The notes below the pieces were generated by a model, which was given only the letters and a program-made list of their open reading frames with translations, was not told the origin of the DNA and did no database searches. DNA of 64,000 nucleotides from Methylophaga marina (GTDB lineage: Bacteria; Pseudomonadota; Gammaproteobacteria; Nitrosococcales; Methylophagaceae), in NCBI RefSeq assembly GCF_030296755.1, contig NZ_AP027741.1, forward strand, positions 1,731,001-1,795,000. The letters are read 5' to 3'. Within the stretch, counting starts at the first letter, position 1; the number at the start of each line of letters is the position of its first letter. Below are positions 8,014 to 17,674 of the stretch, piece after piece. Made by a program: the position numbers and the translations under genes.

Positions 8014-9240
8014 TCATGGCGCTGCTCGGTAGTGGGATAAGACCCCCTCAATTGCATCGAGTCTATGTTGGCGAATTGCCGATTTGATTTGCTCGCCTGC
8101 TAAACCTTGATCAAGTAATGGTTTGATGTCGACCGCGGCAGCGTGTTGATAACAAGCCGAAAAGGCATCTTTTTCAGGATAATCAGCGGTTTCATACCCT
8201 GGTCGACCACGAAAGTCCGCTTCACCTGCCAATAAAAACTGTTCACATCGGTGAGGACGGCGAAAGCTATCCAAACCTTCAAGCACCTTTAAAACCCGAC
8301 TGGCATCAAGCTCAAATAATAAGTGAACATCGGTATGAAACTCTGCCACTTTTGCGGCAAGCGAACTGATATCTTTTGGTACTCTCAAGCGTTGGCATAA
8401 TTGTTGGGTCAGCTTAATACTTGTCGCTTCATGACCGGCATGACTGGGCAATATATCTTTTGGTGTCAGACCTTTACCCAGATCGTGGCATAAAGCAGAA
8501 AATCTGACAGCCAGGTCTTCGGTTAACTTTGCAGCCTGATCGATAACCATCATCACATGCACGCCGGTATCGACTTCAGGGTGCCATTTGGGTATTTGTG
8601 GCACACCAAACAGACGATCCACTTCAGGGAATAAAGTGGATAGCGCATTCACCTGTCTGAGGCTAGTGAAAAATACGGAAGGTTGTTCTGTTTGTAATGC
8701 TTTTGATAACTCTTGCCAGACCCGTTCAGCCACCAAGTGTTCAAGTTCGCCACTGGCTACCATTTGTTTGATTAGCTGTTGAGTTTCATCGGCAATAGTG
8801 AAATTGAAGCGAGCTGCAAAACGAGCGATACGTAGTACCCGAACAGGATCTTCTACAAAAGCAGGTGATACATGCCTGAGAATGCCTTGTTCAAGATCGC
8901 GAATGCCGTTGAAGGGATCGATAAGCTCACCATCAAGTGATTCGGCAATGGCATTGATGGTTAAATCGCGACGTGCGAGATCATCTTCTAAGGTGACGTC
9001 TGGCGAAGCATGGACGGTAAATCCCTGATAACCATGTCCTGATTTGCGTTCAGTTCTGGCAAGTGCGTACTCTTCCTGCGTCTTAGGATGAAGAAACACG
9101 GGAAAGTCTTTCCCTACTGGTTTGTAACCATTTTCCAACATATAGTTGGTTGAGGCACCAACGACTACCCAATCACGATCCTTGACAGGTTTTCCGAGCA
9201 GTTTGTCTCTAACACAACCGCCAACAAGATACGTTTTTAT
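8014..9240 (-). CDS. cca: CCA tRNA nucleotidyltransferase with HD domain; no normal start codon
   Basis: The enzyme adds or repairs the CCA end of tRNAs. The reading frame carries YLVGGCVRD and the catalytic DRDWVV segment, then RRDLTINAIAES near residue 100, the RNA-binding head and arm, and an HD phosphohydrolase domain with CHDLGKGLTPK, like E. coli Cca (about 412 residues). Homology places the start at the codon before KTYLVGG, which is ATA at 9240-9238; an in-frame ATC lies at 9249-9247 with a GGAGTAAGG upstream. The first in-frame ATG (9141) would delete the catalytic G-loop. There is either a non-standard start or a sequence error. slt ends 8-17 bases upstream, so the two genes probably share a transcript. 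Confidence 0.9.
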   Translation of the reverse strand: MKTYLVGGCVRDKLLGKPVKDRDWVVVGASTNYMLENGYKPVGKDFPVFLHPKTQEEYALARTERKSGHGYQGFTVHASPDVTLEDDLARRDLTINAIAESLDGELIDPFNGIRDLEQGILRHVSPAFVEDPVRVLRIARFAARFNFTIADETQQLIKQMVASGELEHLVAERVWQELSKALQTEQPSVFFTSLRQVNALSTLFPEVDRLFGVPQIPKWHPEVDTGVHVMMVIDQAAKLTEDLAVRFSALCHDLGKGLTPKDILPSHAGHEATSIKLTQQLCQRLRVPKDISSLAAKVAEFHTDVHLLFELDASRVLKVLEGLDSFRRPHRCEQFLLAGEADFRGRPGYETADYPEKDAFSACYQHAAAVDIKPLLDQGLAGEQIKSAIRQHRLDAIEGVLSHYRAAP

Positions 9241-9256
9241 CGTGTCGATAACGACC

Positions 9257-11179
9257 TTACTCCGATTTTATTCTAGGCATTCTTTCTGACAACGGTTTAA
9301 TTGATTGGTTACGTTGACTATCAAAAATAGCTGCATAGCTCATGACCGTTTGGACATAGTGCCGGGTTTCATTAAATGGAATATTTTCAGCCCAAATATC
9401 AGCATCAAGTGAATTATCAGGTAACCACTTACTGACACGATGTGGTCCTGCATTATAGGCGGCAGTGGCTAATACAGGATTTTGTTGATTCTCATCATAC
9501 ATGCGACGTAAATAAGCACTACCTAGTTCGATATTACGCTCTGGACGATACAGTTCGTTAAGCTGTTTTAATGGACGATTAATCAGTTTAGAAATCAGGC
9601 GACCAGTATCGGGCATCAGCTGCATTAGTCCCATTGCACCAGCATGTGAGCGGGCTTCTGGGTTGAACGCACTTTCCTGACGAGCGATGGCTAGTAACCA
9701 TGACGGATCTAAACCTTGTGCTTTACTGGCCTGACGCATGGCATCATCATAAACGACAGGGAAACGTAAATCTAAAGCATCCCAATATTGGGCTTTACCC
9801 AATAAGGCGATGGTTTGATTATGCCAACCCCATTCGTGAGTCAGCATCGCGATCATTTGAAGTTCACGATCCGGACGCGTTTGTTTCAAGTGGTAAGCTT
9901 CTCGACGTGCTTCCAAGTGCATACCTTGTATATAAAACTCATGTAAGCGTTGGATTGCAGATTGTTTTTTTAACGCTGCCATGTCTTGTTGAGTCACCGG
10001 TATAGGGCGGTGATTCATTTTATAAGGCTGGGTTAGATGATCAGAAGCCAAGAAAGAGTAATAATCGCGCTTACCTAAAATGGCTGAAAATGTTTGATTA
10101 GCAGCTTGCTTTTTCCCTAGTGCTTCCTGACTTCTGCCTAACCAATACTGCCAGCGTGTTGTACCCAGCTCATCAATATTCATCAATTTGATAGCTTTTT
10201 CAGCGGCTTTCCAGTCTTTTTGCCATAATGCGGCACGCACCTGCCATTCACCACCTGGAATATCACCAAAGTAACGCAAAGCTTTTTTATCACGGTTAAG
10301 TGCGGCCCATTTTCCAATCGCTTTTCTAGCTTCAATCGTATCTTGTTGGCTAAAATTGTAGCGCGTTTTAATGTTTGACCAGCTAGTGAATGCTTGCTCC
10401 GGCGAACGTCTGGCTAGTCGTTGCAAACCATGAATAATCATTTCACGATTGAGGGCCGTATCAGCGCTTAATGAGCTATTCTTGGCAAGCCCGTTGAATA
10501 CAGAGAGGGGATTATTATGTATCGCTTGCCACTGCTTCACCAACTGCTGATTATCTACTGGATTGGCGGTTGATTTAGCTAGATAAGTCGCCATAGAGAA
10601 TTGATTGGCACGCAAGGCCAGCATCATACGTTGATAGCGTAAATCATTGTTTAATAAACCCGCCGTTTCCCAAGCTGAGAATACGGGATCACAGGCTTTT
10701 TCTTGTGAGTGGGGGACCAGCCATAACTCAGGCGTAAGTTCAAAAGCTTTTTGTTTCTGACCCGAGGCTAGTAATGCTTGCAGGTAATAGCACTGCCTTG
10801 TTGCTGATTGTGGAGGCTGGTAAAAACTCAAATAGTCGGACCAACGATTTTGTTGAGCTAACTTATTTAGCCAAAACATACGTAAACGTTCAGCATAGAA
10901 ACTGCCATCTTCTTTCTTTAAAAACTCGCTGACAGAAGCGTTGCTGGCCTGACTCAGGCGTCCATTCAGATATAGATACTGTAAATAACCTTGTAGTGGA
11001 TAGCCATCAAGTTGTTTATGTAGCATTTGATAGCGTGATATTTGATTATCTTGTAGCGCTTTTTTTGCTTGCTGGAACAAATGTCGTTGTTCAGTTAGTT
11101 GCACAGCATTATCGCTATAAGCCAGTGGGCTCATCAGTAGACAGAGAATGAAAAACGGCAGTGTTTTGATAATGTTCAT
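9257..11179 (-). CDS. slt: Soluble lytic murein transglycosylase
   Basis: Slt cleaves peptidoglycan glycan strands in the periplasm, forming 1,6-anhydro-muropeptides. The 640-residue protein has a signal peptide ending near residue 22 (SPLAYS), a long alpha-helical U/L superhelical domain, and a C-terminal goose-type lysozyme fold. The catalytic glutamate lies in IARQESAFNPEARSHAGAMG, and LMQLMPDTG and ATAAYNAGPHRV follow. Length and order match E. coli Slt70 (645 residues). It is followed closely by cca, and the two are likely co-transcribed. Confidence 0.95.
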   Translation of the reverse strand: MNIIKTLPFFILCLLMSPLAYSDNAVQLTEQRHLFQQAKKALQDNQISRYQMLHKQLDGYPLQGYLQYLYLNGRLSQASNASVSEFLKKEDGSFYAERLRMFWLNKLAQQNRWSDYLSFYQPPQSATRQCYYLQALLASGQKQKAFELTPELWLVPHSQEKACDPVFSAWETAGLLNNDLRYQRMMLALRANQFSMATYLAKSTANPVDNQQLVKQWQAIHNNPLSVFNGLAKNSSLSADTALNREMIIHGLQRLARRSPEQAFTSWSNIKTRYNFSQQDTIEARKAIGKWAALNRDKKALRYFGDIPGGEWQVRAALWQKDWKAAEKAIKLMNIDELGTTRWQYWLGRSQEALGKKQAANQTFSAILGKRDYYSFLASDHLTQPYKMNHRPIPVTQQDMAALKKQSAIQRLHEFYIQGMHLEARREAYHLKQTRPDRELQMIAMLTHEWGWHNQTIALLGKAQYWDALDLRFPVVYDDAMRQASKAQGLDPSWLLAIARQESAFNPEARSHAGAMGLMQLMPDTGRLISKLINRPLKQLNELYRPERNIELGSAYLRRMYDENQQNPVLATAAYNAGPHRVSKWLPDNSLDADIWAENIPFNETRHYVQTVMSYAAIFDSQRNQSIKPLSERMPRIKSE

Positions 11180-11271
11180 GAGGCCTATCTTAAACCATAT
11201 ACGCAGACAAAATCAGCCTATCTGTAAAGAAAATATGAGTGTGATTGATGACGTAAATAGATGATAAATTT

Positions 11272-11759
11272 TCAATCGTTTTTAGCTGATAAATTTGCGT
11301 TCTTTATGGCGATTTCCAGCGTATCAAGATTAGGAATAAAGGCCACTTTATTACCCACTTTTATTTGGCAATACAGATAATCAGAGTTGTTCTGGTCGTG
11401 TGTCATTTTAAGCGCCGAAGCGTTTAGCGTAATGAGTTGTGGTGAACCTGTGCAAGGAATCGCATAATACCCGATATCGGCATCAGCATTAATGCCTTCG
11501 ATAATGCACAGTTTGTTAGCAGGATAAAGTGTTTCTATATTTTGCTTGAGTAAAGTCTCAAGATCGACAACAGCTAATTTTTTTGTTGCCATTCGACCCA
11601 CTCTAACCAAGGAGTCATCTTCGTGGCCGCTTGTTTAATCGTTGCTTTTGGAAGCACTTCCGTTATCGTGCTGTTTGGCAGCAGTAGGTAATGTTTCTGC
11701 AGTGGAATCAGCATGCAGTGCACGAATTGAGCTTGGGCAGGTTTTTCCATATCTGACAT
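11272..11759 (-). CDS. chpC: CheW-like chemosensory protein ChpC, frameshifted
   Basis: Two overlapping frames together encode one CheW-like protein of about 161 residues. The 5' part (ATG at 11759) reads through HYLLLPNSTITEVL to WLEWVEWQQK and then stops. The matching continuation KLAVVDLETLL lies in the next frame. The shift falls at a run of seven T on the plus strand (11578-11584); one more base restores VEWQQKKLAVVDLE. The gene starts directly after the chpA stop, as chpC does in Pseudomonas pil-chp clusters, and would act as an accessory adaptor in pilus chemosensing. A sequencing error is more likely than true loss. Confidence 0.75.
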
Positions 11760-14700
11760 CTACTGTGTGGTTTCCTGAAAACTGACTTTACCCAGCAATT
11801 TCTGCATCTGCCAGATGAGTTCTTCTTCTTGGTAAGGTTTGCCCAAATAGGCATTCACACCGATTTCCAGGGCTCTTTCACGATGTTTATTCCCTGTTCT
11901 TGAGGTGATCATGATAATTGGAAGATGCCTGAATTCTTGGTCATTACGTACAATCGAGGCGAACTCAAAGCCATCCATGCGAGGCATTTCAACGTCTAAC
12001 AGAATAATGTCGGGCTTCTGCTCATGTAATTGCGATAGCGCATCAACGCCATCACGAGCTGTCATGACTTCGAAGCCGATACGACGTAAAAGATTGCCTG
12101 TCGCTTTGCGCATGGTAATAGAGTCATCGACGACCATCGCGGTTGGCAGTCTGTCTTGTAACTGTTCGAGTTCACGTTCGAGGTTAATCGCATCGTCAGT
12201 ATCCAGAGAAATATTCTGGCTACTATCCATCAGTGTGGGTATATCCAATATAAAGACCACCCGACCATCCCCAAGAATGGTGGCGCCGTTGATGGCTGTA
12301 ATATGACCAAGTTGTGTACCGACAGATTTAATGACAATTTCGCGGTTGCTGACAATATCATCCACTAACAAGGCAATGCGTAAGTCACCAGAGCGGAACA
12401 GAAGCAGCGGCATTTGATGTTTCAGATTATCAGACAATGATAGTGGTTTATCGAGCAATGAACTCAGCGGCATAAACCGGTATTTTTCACCCTGAAAATC
12501 ATAATGCGGTTTATGTGTGCCCAACATTAATTTAATGTCACGAACGCTGATACGTTCACCTGCCGTGATGGTATTTAAAGGTAGGGCGTACTGCTCATCC
12601 TGAACCCGAATTAATAAGGCCTGGATGACTGACAATGTTAATGGCAGACGAATTGTAAATGTACTACCTTTGCCGCGCTCAGATTTGATACTAAGACGTC
12701 CTTTCATACCGCGGATTTCATTGCTGACAACATCCATGCCAACACCTCGGCCAGCAAGCTGAGAGATATTGTCTGCGGTACTAAAGCCTGAGCTCAAAAT
12801 CAGCTGAATCAGCTCATCTTCTGATGGCATATCATGATGGTTGATAAGGTTCATGGATAAGGCTTTTTCTCGCACCTTATCGATATTGATTCCTTGTCCA
12901 TCATCACTGATATTGATGACAATTTCTGAACCTTCACGTGTGATAACTAATGACAGCAAACCGTTAGCTGCTTTACCGTGGTTGAGCCGATCTTCGCTAT
13001 CTTCAATTCCATGCGCAATCGCATTACGAAGAATATGCTCCAATGGGGCGACAAGGCGGTCAAGAATCGTTCTATCGATATCGAGTTCAGAGCCTCGAAT
13101 TTTTAACTCGACTTTTTTACCTAACTCAGATGCTGTTTGTCTGACGATGCGTTCAAGCCGACCAACAATGCCACTGAAAGGTAGCAAACGGGTGGTCATC
13201 AGACCTTGCTGTAAGTCGGTATTAAGCCGTGACTGCTGCAACAGAATTGCATCAGTTTCCCTGACCAAGGTATCCATCGAGTGACTGATGTCATGTAAAT
13301 CAATGACGCTTTCAGTTAGCCCCCGAGATAACTGTTGAATCAGGGAAAAACGATCCAACTCCAATGGGTCAAAATCCGATTCATTCTTGAGTCGTTCATC
13401 TTCATAACGGAACAAAATCTGAGTTTCCGTTTCAATTTCCAAATTACGCAGCTGATCATGTAAACGAGCAACCGTCTCTTCCATTTCGTGTAGTTGCTGA
13501 CGCAGTGCTATATGTTGTTGCGTCACCCGATCACGCGAAATACTGACTTCGCCGGCAAAGTTTGTTAGATAATCCAGAAGATCAGCACGAACTCTGACTT
13601 GCTCGACATGTTGAGGCGCTGGTGGGGTATCAGTTTGAATCGGGCTGACTGGTAATATATCGGACGCGGTATCTATATCTCTTTCTGCTTGTCTAACTTT
13701 TTCTGGTGCAGGTAGCGGTCTGTCTTCAATATGTAAATCCTGGCCTTCCGTGCGTGTGGATATCTCGGCAATCAAAGATAATGCCGTTTTCACCGGCTGG
13801 TGATTGGCTAATTGTTCCTGCATTTCCGCCAGCTTATCCTGACAGCGTTGCAGTAAATCAAAGAAATCCTCATCGGCTTCTTGTAAGCCATCGCTGACGG
13901 CCAACACTAATGTTTCGATTTGATGCGTCAAATCGGCCATAGGTGAAATACCCGTCAGCCTTGCGCCTCCTTTTAGCGTGTGTAAGTCACGCTGGAGCTG
14001 CAATATATCTTGTTCAGTATGAGTATGGCTCACCCAGGCTTTGATGATTTGACTGCTTGAGTCGAGTAGCTCTTGTGCTTCTGCGGCAAAGGCTGACAGC
14101 AAGTCATCATCCATATCTGCAGGTATGGCGTAGTCTGTTTCATCCAAGCCCATATCCTGCTGATGACGTGTTTTTTGAGCCAGGTAGTTATCAACCCGAG
14201 CAGAAAAATCGGCAGAGGTGGAAAGCGGCTTATTCTGTAATAAGCTTTCAATAAACTGGTTTAACTGCTCATACCCCTGTTCCAGTAAGGCATTTAAACC
14301 AATATCTTGAGGATGGCATTGATTAATGAGCTTGTTCAGGCTGGCATACGTGTTTGCAATGAGGGTTTGTTGTGCATCGGATGCCGTTTGCTCTAACTGC
14401 CGCAAGGTTGAACTAATGGCAAGCAGATTGTCCTGATCCGTGGGCACCAATTGCCACTGTTTTAATTGCTTGGTGTAATCTTCAAGGAGTTCATCCGTTT
14501 CTTCCAGCAAGATCATCAGATATTCAGGATCAATGACTGGTGCCAGTGCCGTTTCTCCAGACGGTGTCAGTTCAGAAATATAGGATGATAATGTGATCAG
14601 GTCAGGCTGTTCGCTCTGATTCATCACGTGTTCAAGCAGTTTGTCTAGGCCATCAACCACCTCATGCATCAACGTCATCTGATGATTATCAAGCACAGTA

Positions 14701-17651
14701 TCGTTCATATGGAGTTGCTTAACAGCTTGATCCATTTCTGTGGCAATCATCGCCATGGTTTTTATGCCGGCAATATTGGCACAGCCTTTTAATGAGTGAA
14801 CCGAGCGTAAAACTGGCGAAGTGATTTGTCTGGAAAAAGCGATATCGTTGAGGCTTTGCTTCAGTGTTGAAATATGTTGTTGTGCTTCTGCCACAAAGAT
14901 ATTGAGCAACTCATTATGCTCTTCTTCTGCAATTTCATCCGCTTCCTGTTCAGATAATGTTTTTGCTTTGATGTATTGATCGACAGATGTGTTGTCTTGA
15001 GCACGTTGAATCAGGTAACGGTCAACAGAGCTTATGGGGGACAGTATTTCTTCTACAGGAATACTTGTGCGGAATGCCTCAATTTCTTTTAAACGATCCT
15101 GCTGGGCAATATAGCGTGCGACACTCGTTTGTTGAGGTTCAGTAATGGTTGTTTCATGCTCTGTATGCAAACGCTGTATGTAGCTTTCAACGCTGGTCAT
15201 AAGTGGACTTTGATGCTTCTCAAGCCCCCACTTCTTACGAATATATCGTTCGACGCCCGTAGGCAGAATGGGATCTATTTCAAAAACAGGTTTGTCCGGG
15301 GAATATTGCGCATCTTGCTGTGCCTGATACGTTGCTAAATCGACATCTAACCTTGCTGCATCACGTGCTTGACGAATTTGGATATAACGTTCAACAGAGG
15401 TGCGTTGGTCCTGCTGTCTTTGCGCTTTTACTTCTTTGAGTAAGGGATTTAAGCACCTTTCTTTTAGTTCATACAACGCATCGATGTTATCTGGCGAACT
15501 GGTATCTGCTTGAGTGAAACGTGACAGTAGCTCTGGTAAGAGTTGATAACTGTCTTGTACTAATTTTTTGACAAGATCATTATCGTCTCGGCTGCCCTCA
15601 ATGACGTGATTCAACACATCTTCAACAGCCCAGCAAAGATCGGCAATGACCTGAGCTTTTGCCATACGTCCGCTGCCTTTAAGCGTATGGAAGTGACGCC
15701 TTGTTTCATTTAATGCTGCCTGATCCTGCTGTTGAATCCAGGCAGGAATGTGGTGCGCTAATTCCTGTAACACTTCTGTGGCTTCTTCAATGAAGATAGC
15801 AGCTACTTCAGCATCAATACCCTCAGCAAAATGCCAGTCTGCGTCAGCGCCTGAATCTGTGCCGGCAATGTTGGGTTGGTCAGTTGATACCTCGACTGGG
15901 GATGAATGAACGGTATCATCGCCAGAAAGAACAGGATCATCGATAAAGTCATATGGCTCAATACGCTTATCTTCAACGGATAGCGCAGGTTCGGCGGAAG
16001 TCTCTGTGTCAATTATGACGTCTTCATCAGTCGCTGTTTCATATTCATTATCGAACTGCAGCAGTTTGGTTTTAGCTGTTGCCAGATAATCGTCATCAGC
16101 CTGTCCGTGATGACGCACGCCCTCCATGTATAATTCGCAGCAAGCAATGATATCAGCCAAACGTTGCAGCTTAATCGCCGAGAAGGTTTTCTCCCCTGCG
16201 TGATAATCAGATAGTGTCTCCGATGTCATTTTCACGATCTCGGCCGCAGCAGCCTGGTCCAGCATATCAAGACTGCCTGCAATCAAACTTAACTGTTGTT
16301 CTGTTTCTCCTAAGCCATCAACATAGCGTTCTGATCGCTCCATTAATGTTAGTGTTTCTTTGATATTACTCAGCTCTAGCAAACATTCGGTCATGACTGT
16401 TTGGCGCAACTGGTCACTGACGTTTGCCTGTGTCGTAGATGCCAGTAGGGCTTCTGCCTGTAATAAGCTATCGGCAAGTTGCGTTAAGTCATCTTCACTG
16501 GGAATATCACCGCGACTGCTTATCGCATTGAGTTGCTCTACCTGATGATGTAATAGATTGCTGGCTTCATATTCGGCAAGTAAAGCCAGTGTGTCTGACA
16601 TGCTTTGTAATTGTTTTGATGTCGACTCAATCACATCAATATCAACATCGCCATCATGAACGTGTTGATTTAACTGTTCTTTTATATCCTGAAGTTGCTC
16701 AAGCAAAGCAAGGTGAGCATCACCCAGCGCATTGTCACTCATTCCATAGATACGGGAACGTTGATCAAAGAAATACAGTTTTAACGTCGCTTTTAGTAAG
16801 GTGACATGTGAGCCACGGCTGGTCGCTTTGGCAATGGCTAATAACAGCTGTTTTTCCAAGTCTGCAGGAAAATCCAATTGTAGGGCGGCTTCACCGGCTT
16901 CGCTATGTTGCTTAATTGGTTGAACCAATTTACCCATTAGGGGTTTTATTTGCCCGGCAGACGTCAGTCCTTGGTGTTCAATAGCTTCAATGAAAGCTTC
17001 GGCTGTCCACCAGAACAGGCAGACTTTTTCTTGGTGGCTGGATAAGCGAAGAAAATGCACGATGGCATACATTTGCCTTAGGCTGTCATTATCTTGCTGA
17101 CGTAACCATTGCAGTAGCAAGACTTGGAAAACATGTCCCAACTTACGTTGTTCAATATTCAATGCTGGAAGTTTTCGGGCTGGATTGGGTGCAATGCTGT
17201 CTGGTAGAGCAATGGAAAGCGATGGATTAAACAGCTCGATTTCAGTTCTGGTATCTGCTTTGCAGACTTTTCTCAGCTCGTTAATGATATCCAGCAGGGA
17301 CAGTGGGTGATCCAGAAAGTCGTTATTCAGCAGTTTGATGTAGTTCGGTAATAGTAATAACGATTTTACAATGGCATCCTGAGCCGCTGAGGTATCTGTT
17401 ACCTGATTATTTTGAAGGGCTCTGACGGCTTTTTGTGTTTCTTCAGTCAGCATTGACGCACCGGACATATTAATCATATCCAGTGTCCCTTTCACCTGAT
17501 AAAGAGACTCGATAGTATCGGTAAGAAGCTTCTCTTCAGCCTGGCCATCGAGAAAATTATTCATGGCCGCTAAGGCATGAGCAAGAGACTGCTGCAATTC
17601 ATCTTGCAGCCAGACTAATGCATCGTAATTGCCTTTGATGAGTTGTGCCAT
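11760..17651 (-). CDS. chpA: Type IV pilus chemosensory histidine kinase ChpA/PilL
   Basis: This 1963-residue hybrid CheA-type kinase controls twitching through PilG and PilH. From the N-terminus there is a degenerate Hpt-like region (YQVKGTLD near 51, no histidine), three Hpt domains with HTLKG (655), HSLKG (952) and HTLKG (1224), a dimerisation helix bundle, the CheA ATPase near 1500-1650 (HILRNAIAHGIE, GRGVGMDVV), a CheW domain, and a C-terminal receiver with MVVDDSITMRK and DVEMPRMDG. The linker at residues 750-895 repeats a short SVxxYI-type motif. It is the fifth gene of pilG-pilH-pilI-pilJ-chpA-chpC. Pseudomonas ChpA has more Hpt-type domains and about 2470 residues, so this is a shorter version. 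Confidence 0.95.
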   Translation of the reverse strand: MAQLIKGNYDALVWLQDELQQSLAHALAAMNNFLDGQAEEKLLTDTIESLYQVKGTLDMINMSGASMLTEETQKAVRALQNNQVTDTSAAQDAIVKSLLLLPNYIKLLNNDFLDHPLSLLDIINELRKVCKADTRTEIELFNPSLSIALPDSIAPNPARKLPALNIEQRKLGHVFQVLLLQWLRQQDNDSLRQMYAIVHFLRLSSHQEKVCLFWWTAEAFIEAIEHQGLTSAGQIKPLMGKLVQPIKQHSEAGEAALQLDFPADLEKQLLLAIAKATSRGSHVTLLKATLKLYFFDQRSRIYGMSDNALGDAHLALLEQLQDIKEQLNQHVHDGDVDIDVIESTSKQLQSMSDTLALLAEYEASNLLHHQVEQLNAISSRGDIPSEDDLTQLADSLLQAEALLASTTQANVSDQLRQTVMTECLLELSNIKETLTLMERSERYVDGLGETEQQLSLIAGSLDMLDQAAAAEIVKMTSETLSDYHAGEKTFSAIKLQRLADIIACCELYMEGVRHHGQADDDYLATAKTKLLQFDNEYETATDEDVIIDTETSAEPALSVEDKRIEPYDFIDDPVLSGDDTVHSSPVEVSTDQPNIAGTDSGADADWHFAEGIDAEVAAIFIEEATEVLQELAHHIPAWIQQQDQAALNETRRHFHTLKGSGRMAKAQVIADLCWAVEDVLNHVIEGSRDDNDLVKKLVQDSYQLLPELLSRFTQADTSSPDNIDALYELKERCLNPLLKEVKAQRQQDQRTSVERYIQIRQARDAARLDVDLATYQAQQDAQYSPDKPVFEIDPILPTGVERYIRKKWGLEKHQSPLMTSVESYIQRLHTEHETTITEPQQTSVARYIAQQDRLKEIEAFRTSIPVEEILSPISSVDRYLIQRAQDNTSVDQYIKAKTLSEQEADEIAEEEHNELLNIFVAEAQQHISTLKQSLNDIAFSRQITSPVLRSVHSLKGCANIAGIKTMAMIATEMDQAVKQLHMNDTVLDNHQMTLMHEVVDGLDKLLEHVMNQSEQPDLITLSSYISELTPSGETALAPVIDPEYLMILLEETDELLEDYTKQLKQWQLVPTDQDNLLAISSTLRQLEQTASDAQQTLIANTYASLNKLINQCHPQDIGLNALLEQGYEQLNQFIESLLQNKPLSTSADFSARVDNYLAQKTRHQQDMGLDETDYAIPADMDDDLLSAFAAEAQELLDSSSQIIKAWVSHTHTEQDILQLQRDLHTLKGGARLTGISPMADLTHQIETLVLAVSDGLQEADEDFFDLLQRCQDKLAEMQEQLANHQPVKTALSLIAEISTRTEGQDLHIEDRPLPAPEKVRQAERDIDTASDILPVSPIQTDTPPAPQHVEQVRVRADLLDYLTNFAGEVSISRDRVTQQHIALRQQLHEMEETVARLHDQLRNLEIETETQILFRYEDERLKNESDFDPLELDRFSLIQQLSRGLTESVIDLHDISHSMDTLVRETDAILLQQSRLNTDLQQGLMTTRLLPFSGIVGRLERIVRQTASELGKKVELKIRGSELDIDRTILDRLVAPLEHILRNAIAHGIEDSEDRLNHGKAANGLLSLVITREGSEIVINISDDGQGINIDKVREKALSMNLINHHDMPSEDELIQLILSSGFSTADNISQLAGRGVGMDVVSNEIRGMKGRLSIKSERGKGSTFTIRLPLTLSVIQALLIRVQDEQYALPLNTITAGERISVRDIKLMLGTHKPHYDFQGEKYRFMPLSSLLDKPLSLSDNLKHQMPLLLFRSGDLRIALLVDDIVSNREIVIKSVGTQLGHITAINGATILGDGRVVFILDIPTLMDSSQNISLDTDDAINLERELEQLQDRLPTAMVVDDSITMRKATGNLLRRIGFEVMTARDGVDALSQLHEQKPDIILLDVEMPRMDGFEFASIVRNDQEFRHLPIIMITSRTGNKHRERALEIGVNAYLGKPYQEEELIWQMQKLLGKVSFQETTQ
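14967..15404 (-). repeat. Six short SVxxYI-type motifs in the ChpA inter-Hpt linker
   Basis: Between the first two HxLKG Hpt domains of ChpA the motif (S/T)-(S/G)-V-x-x-Y-(I/L) occurs six times: TSVERYI (residue 751), TGVERYI (798), TSVESYI (819), TSVARYI (842), SSVDRYL (874) and TSVDQYI (888). A seventh, weaker copy (ARVDNYL) lies near 1151, before the third Hpt. Spacing is irregular (14 to 47 residues) and the intervening sequence differs, so the copies look like short linear motifs and not a DNA-level tandem repeat. Confidence 0.75.
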
Positions 17652-17674
17652 TAGATGACTATCTCCAAATAAGC

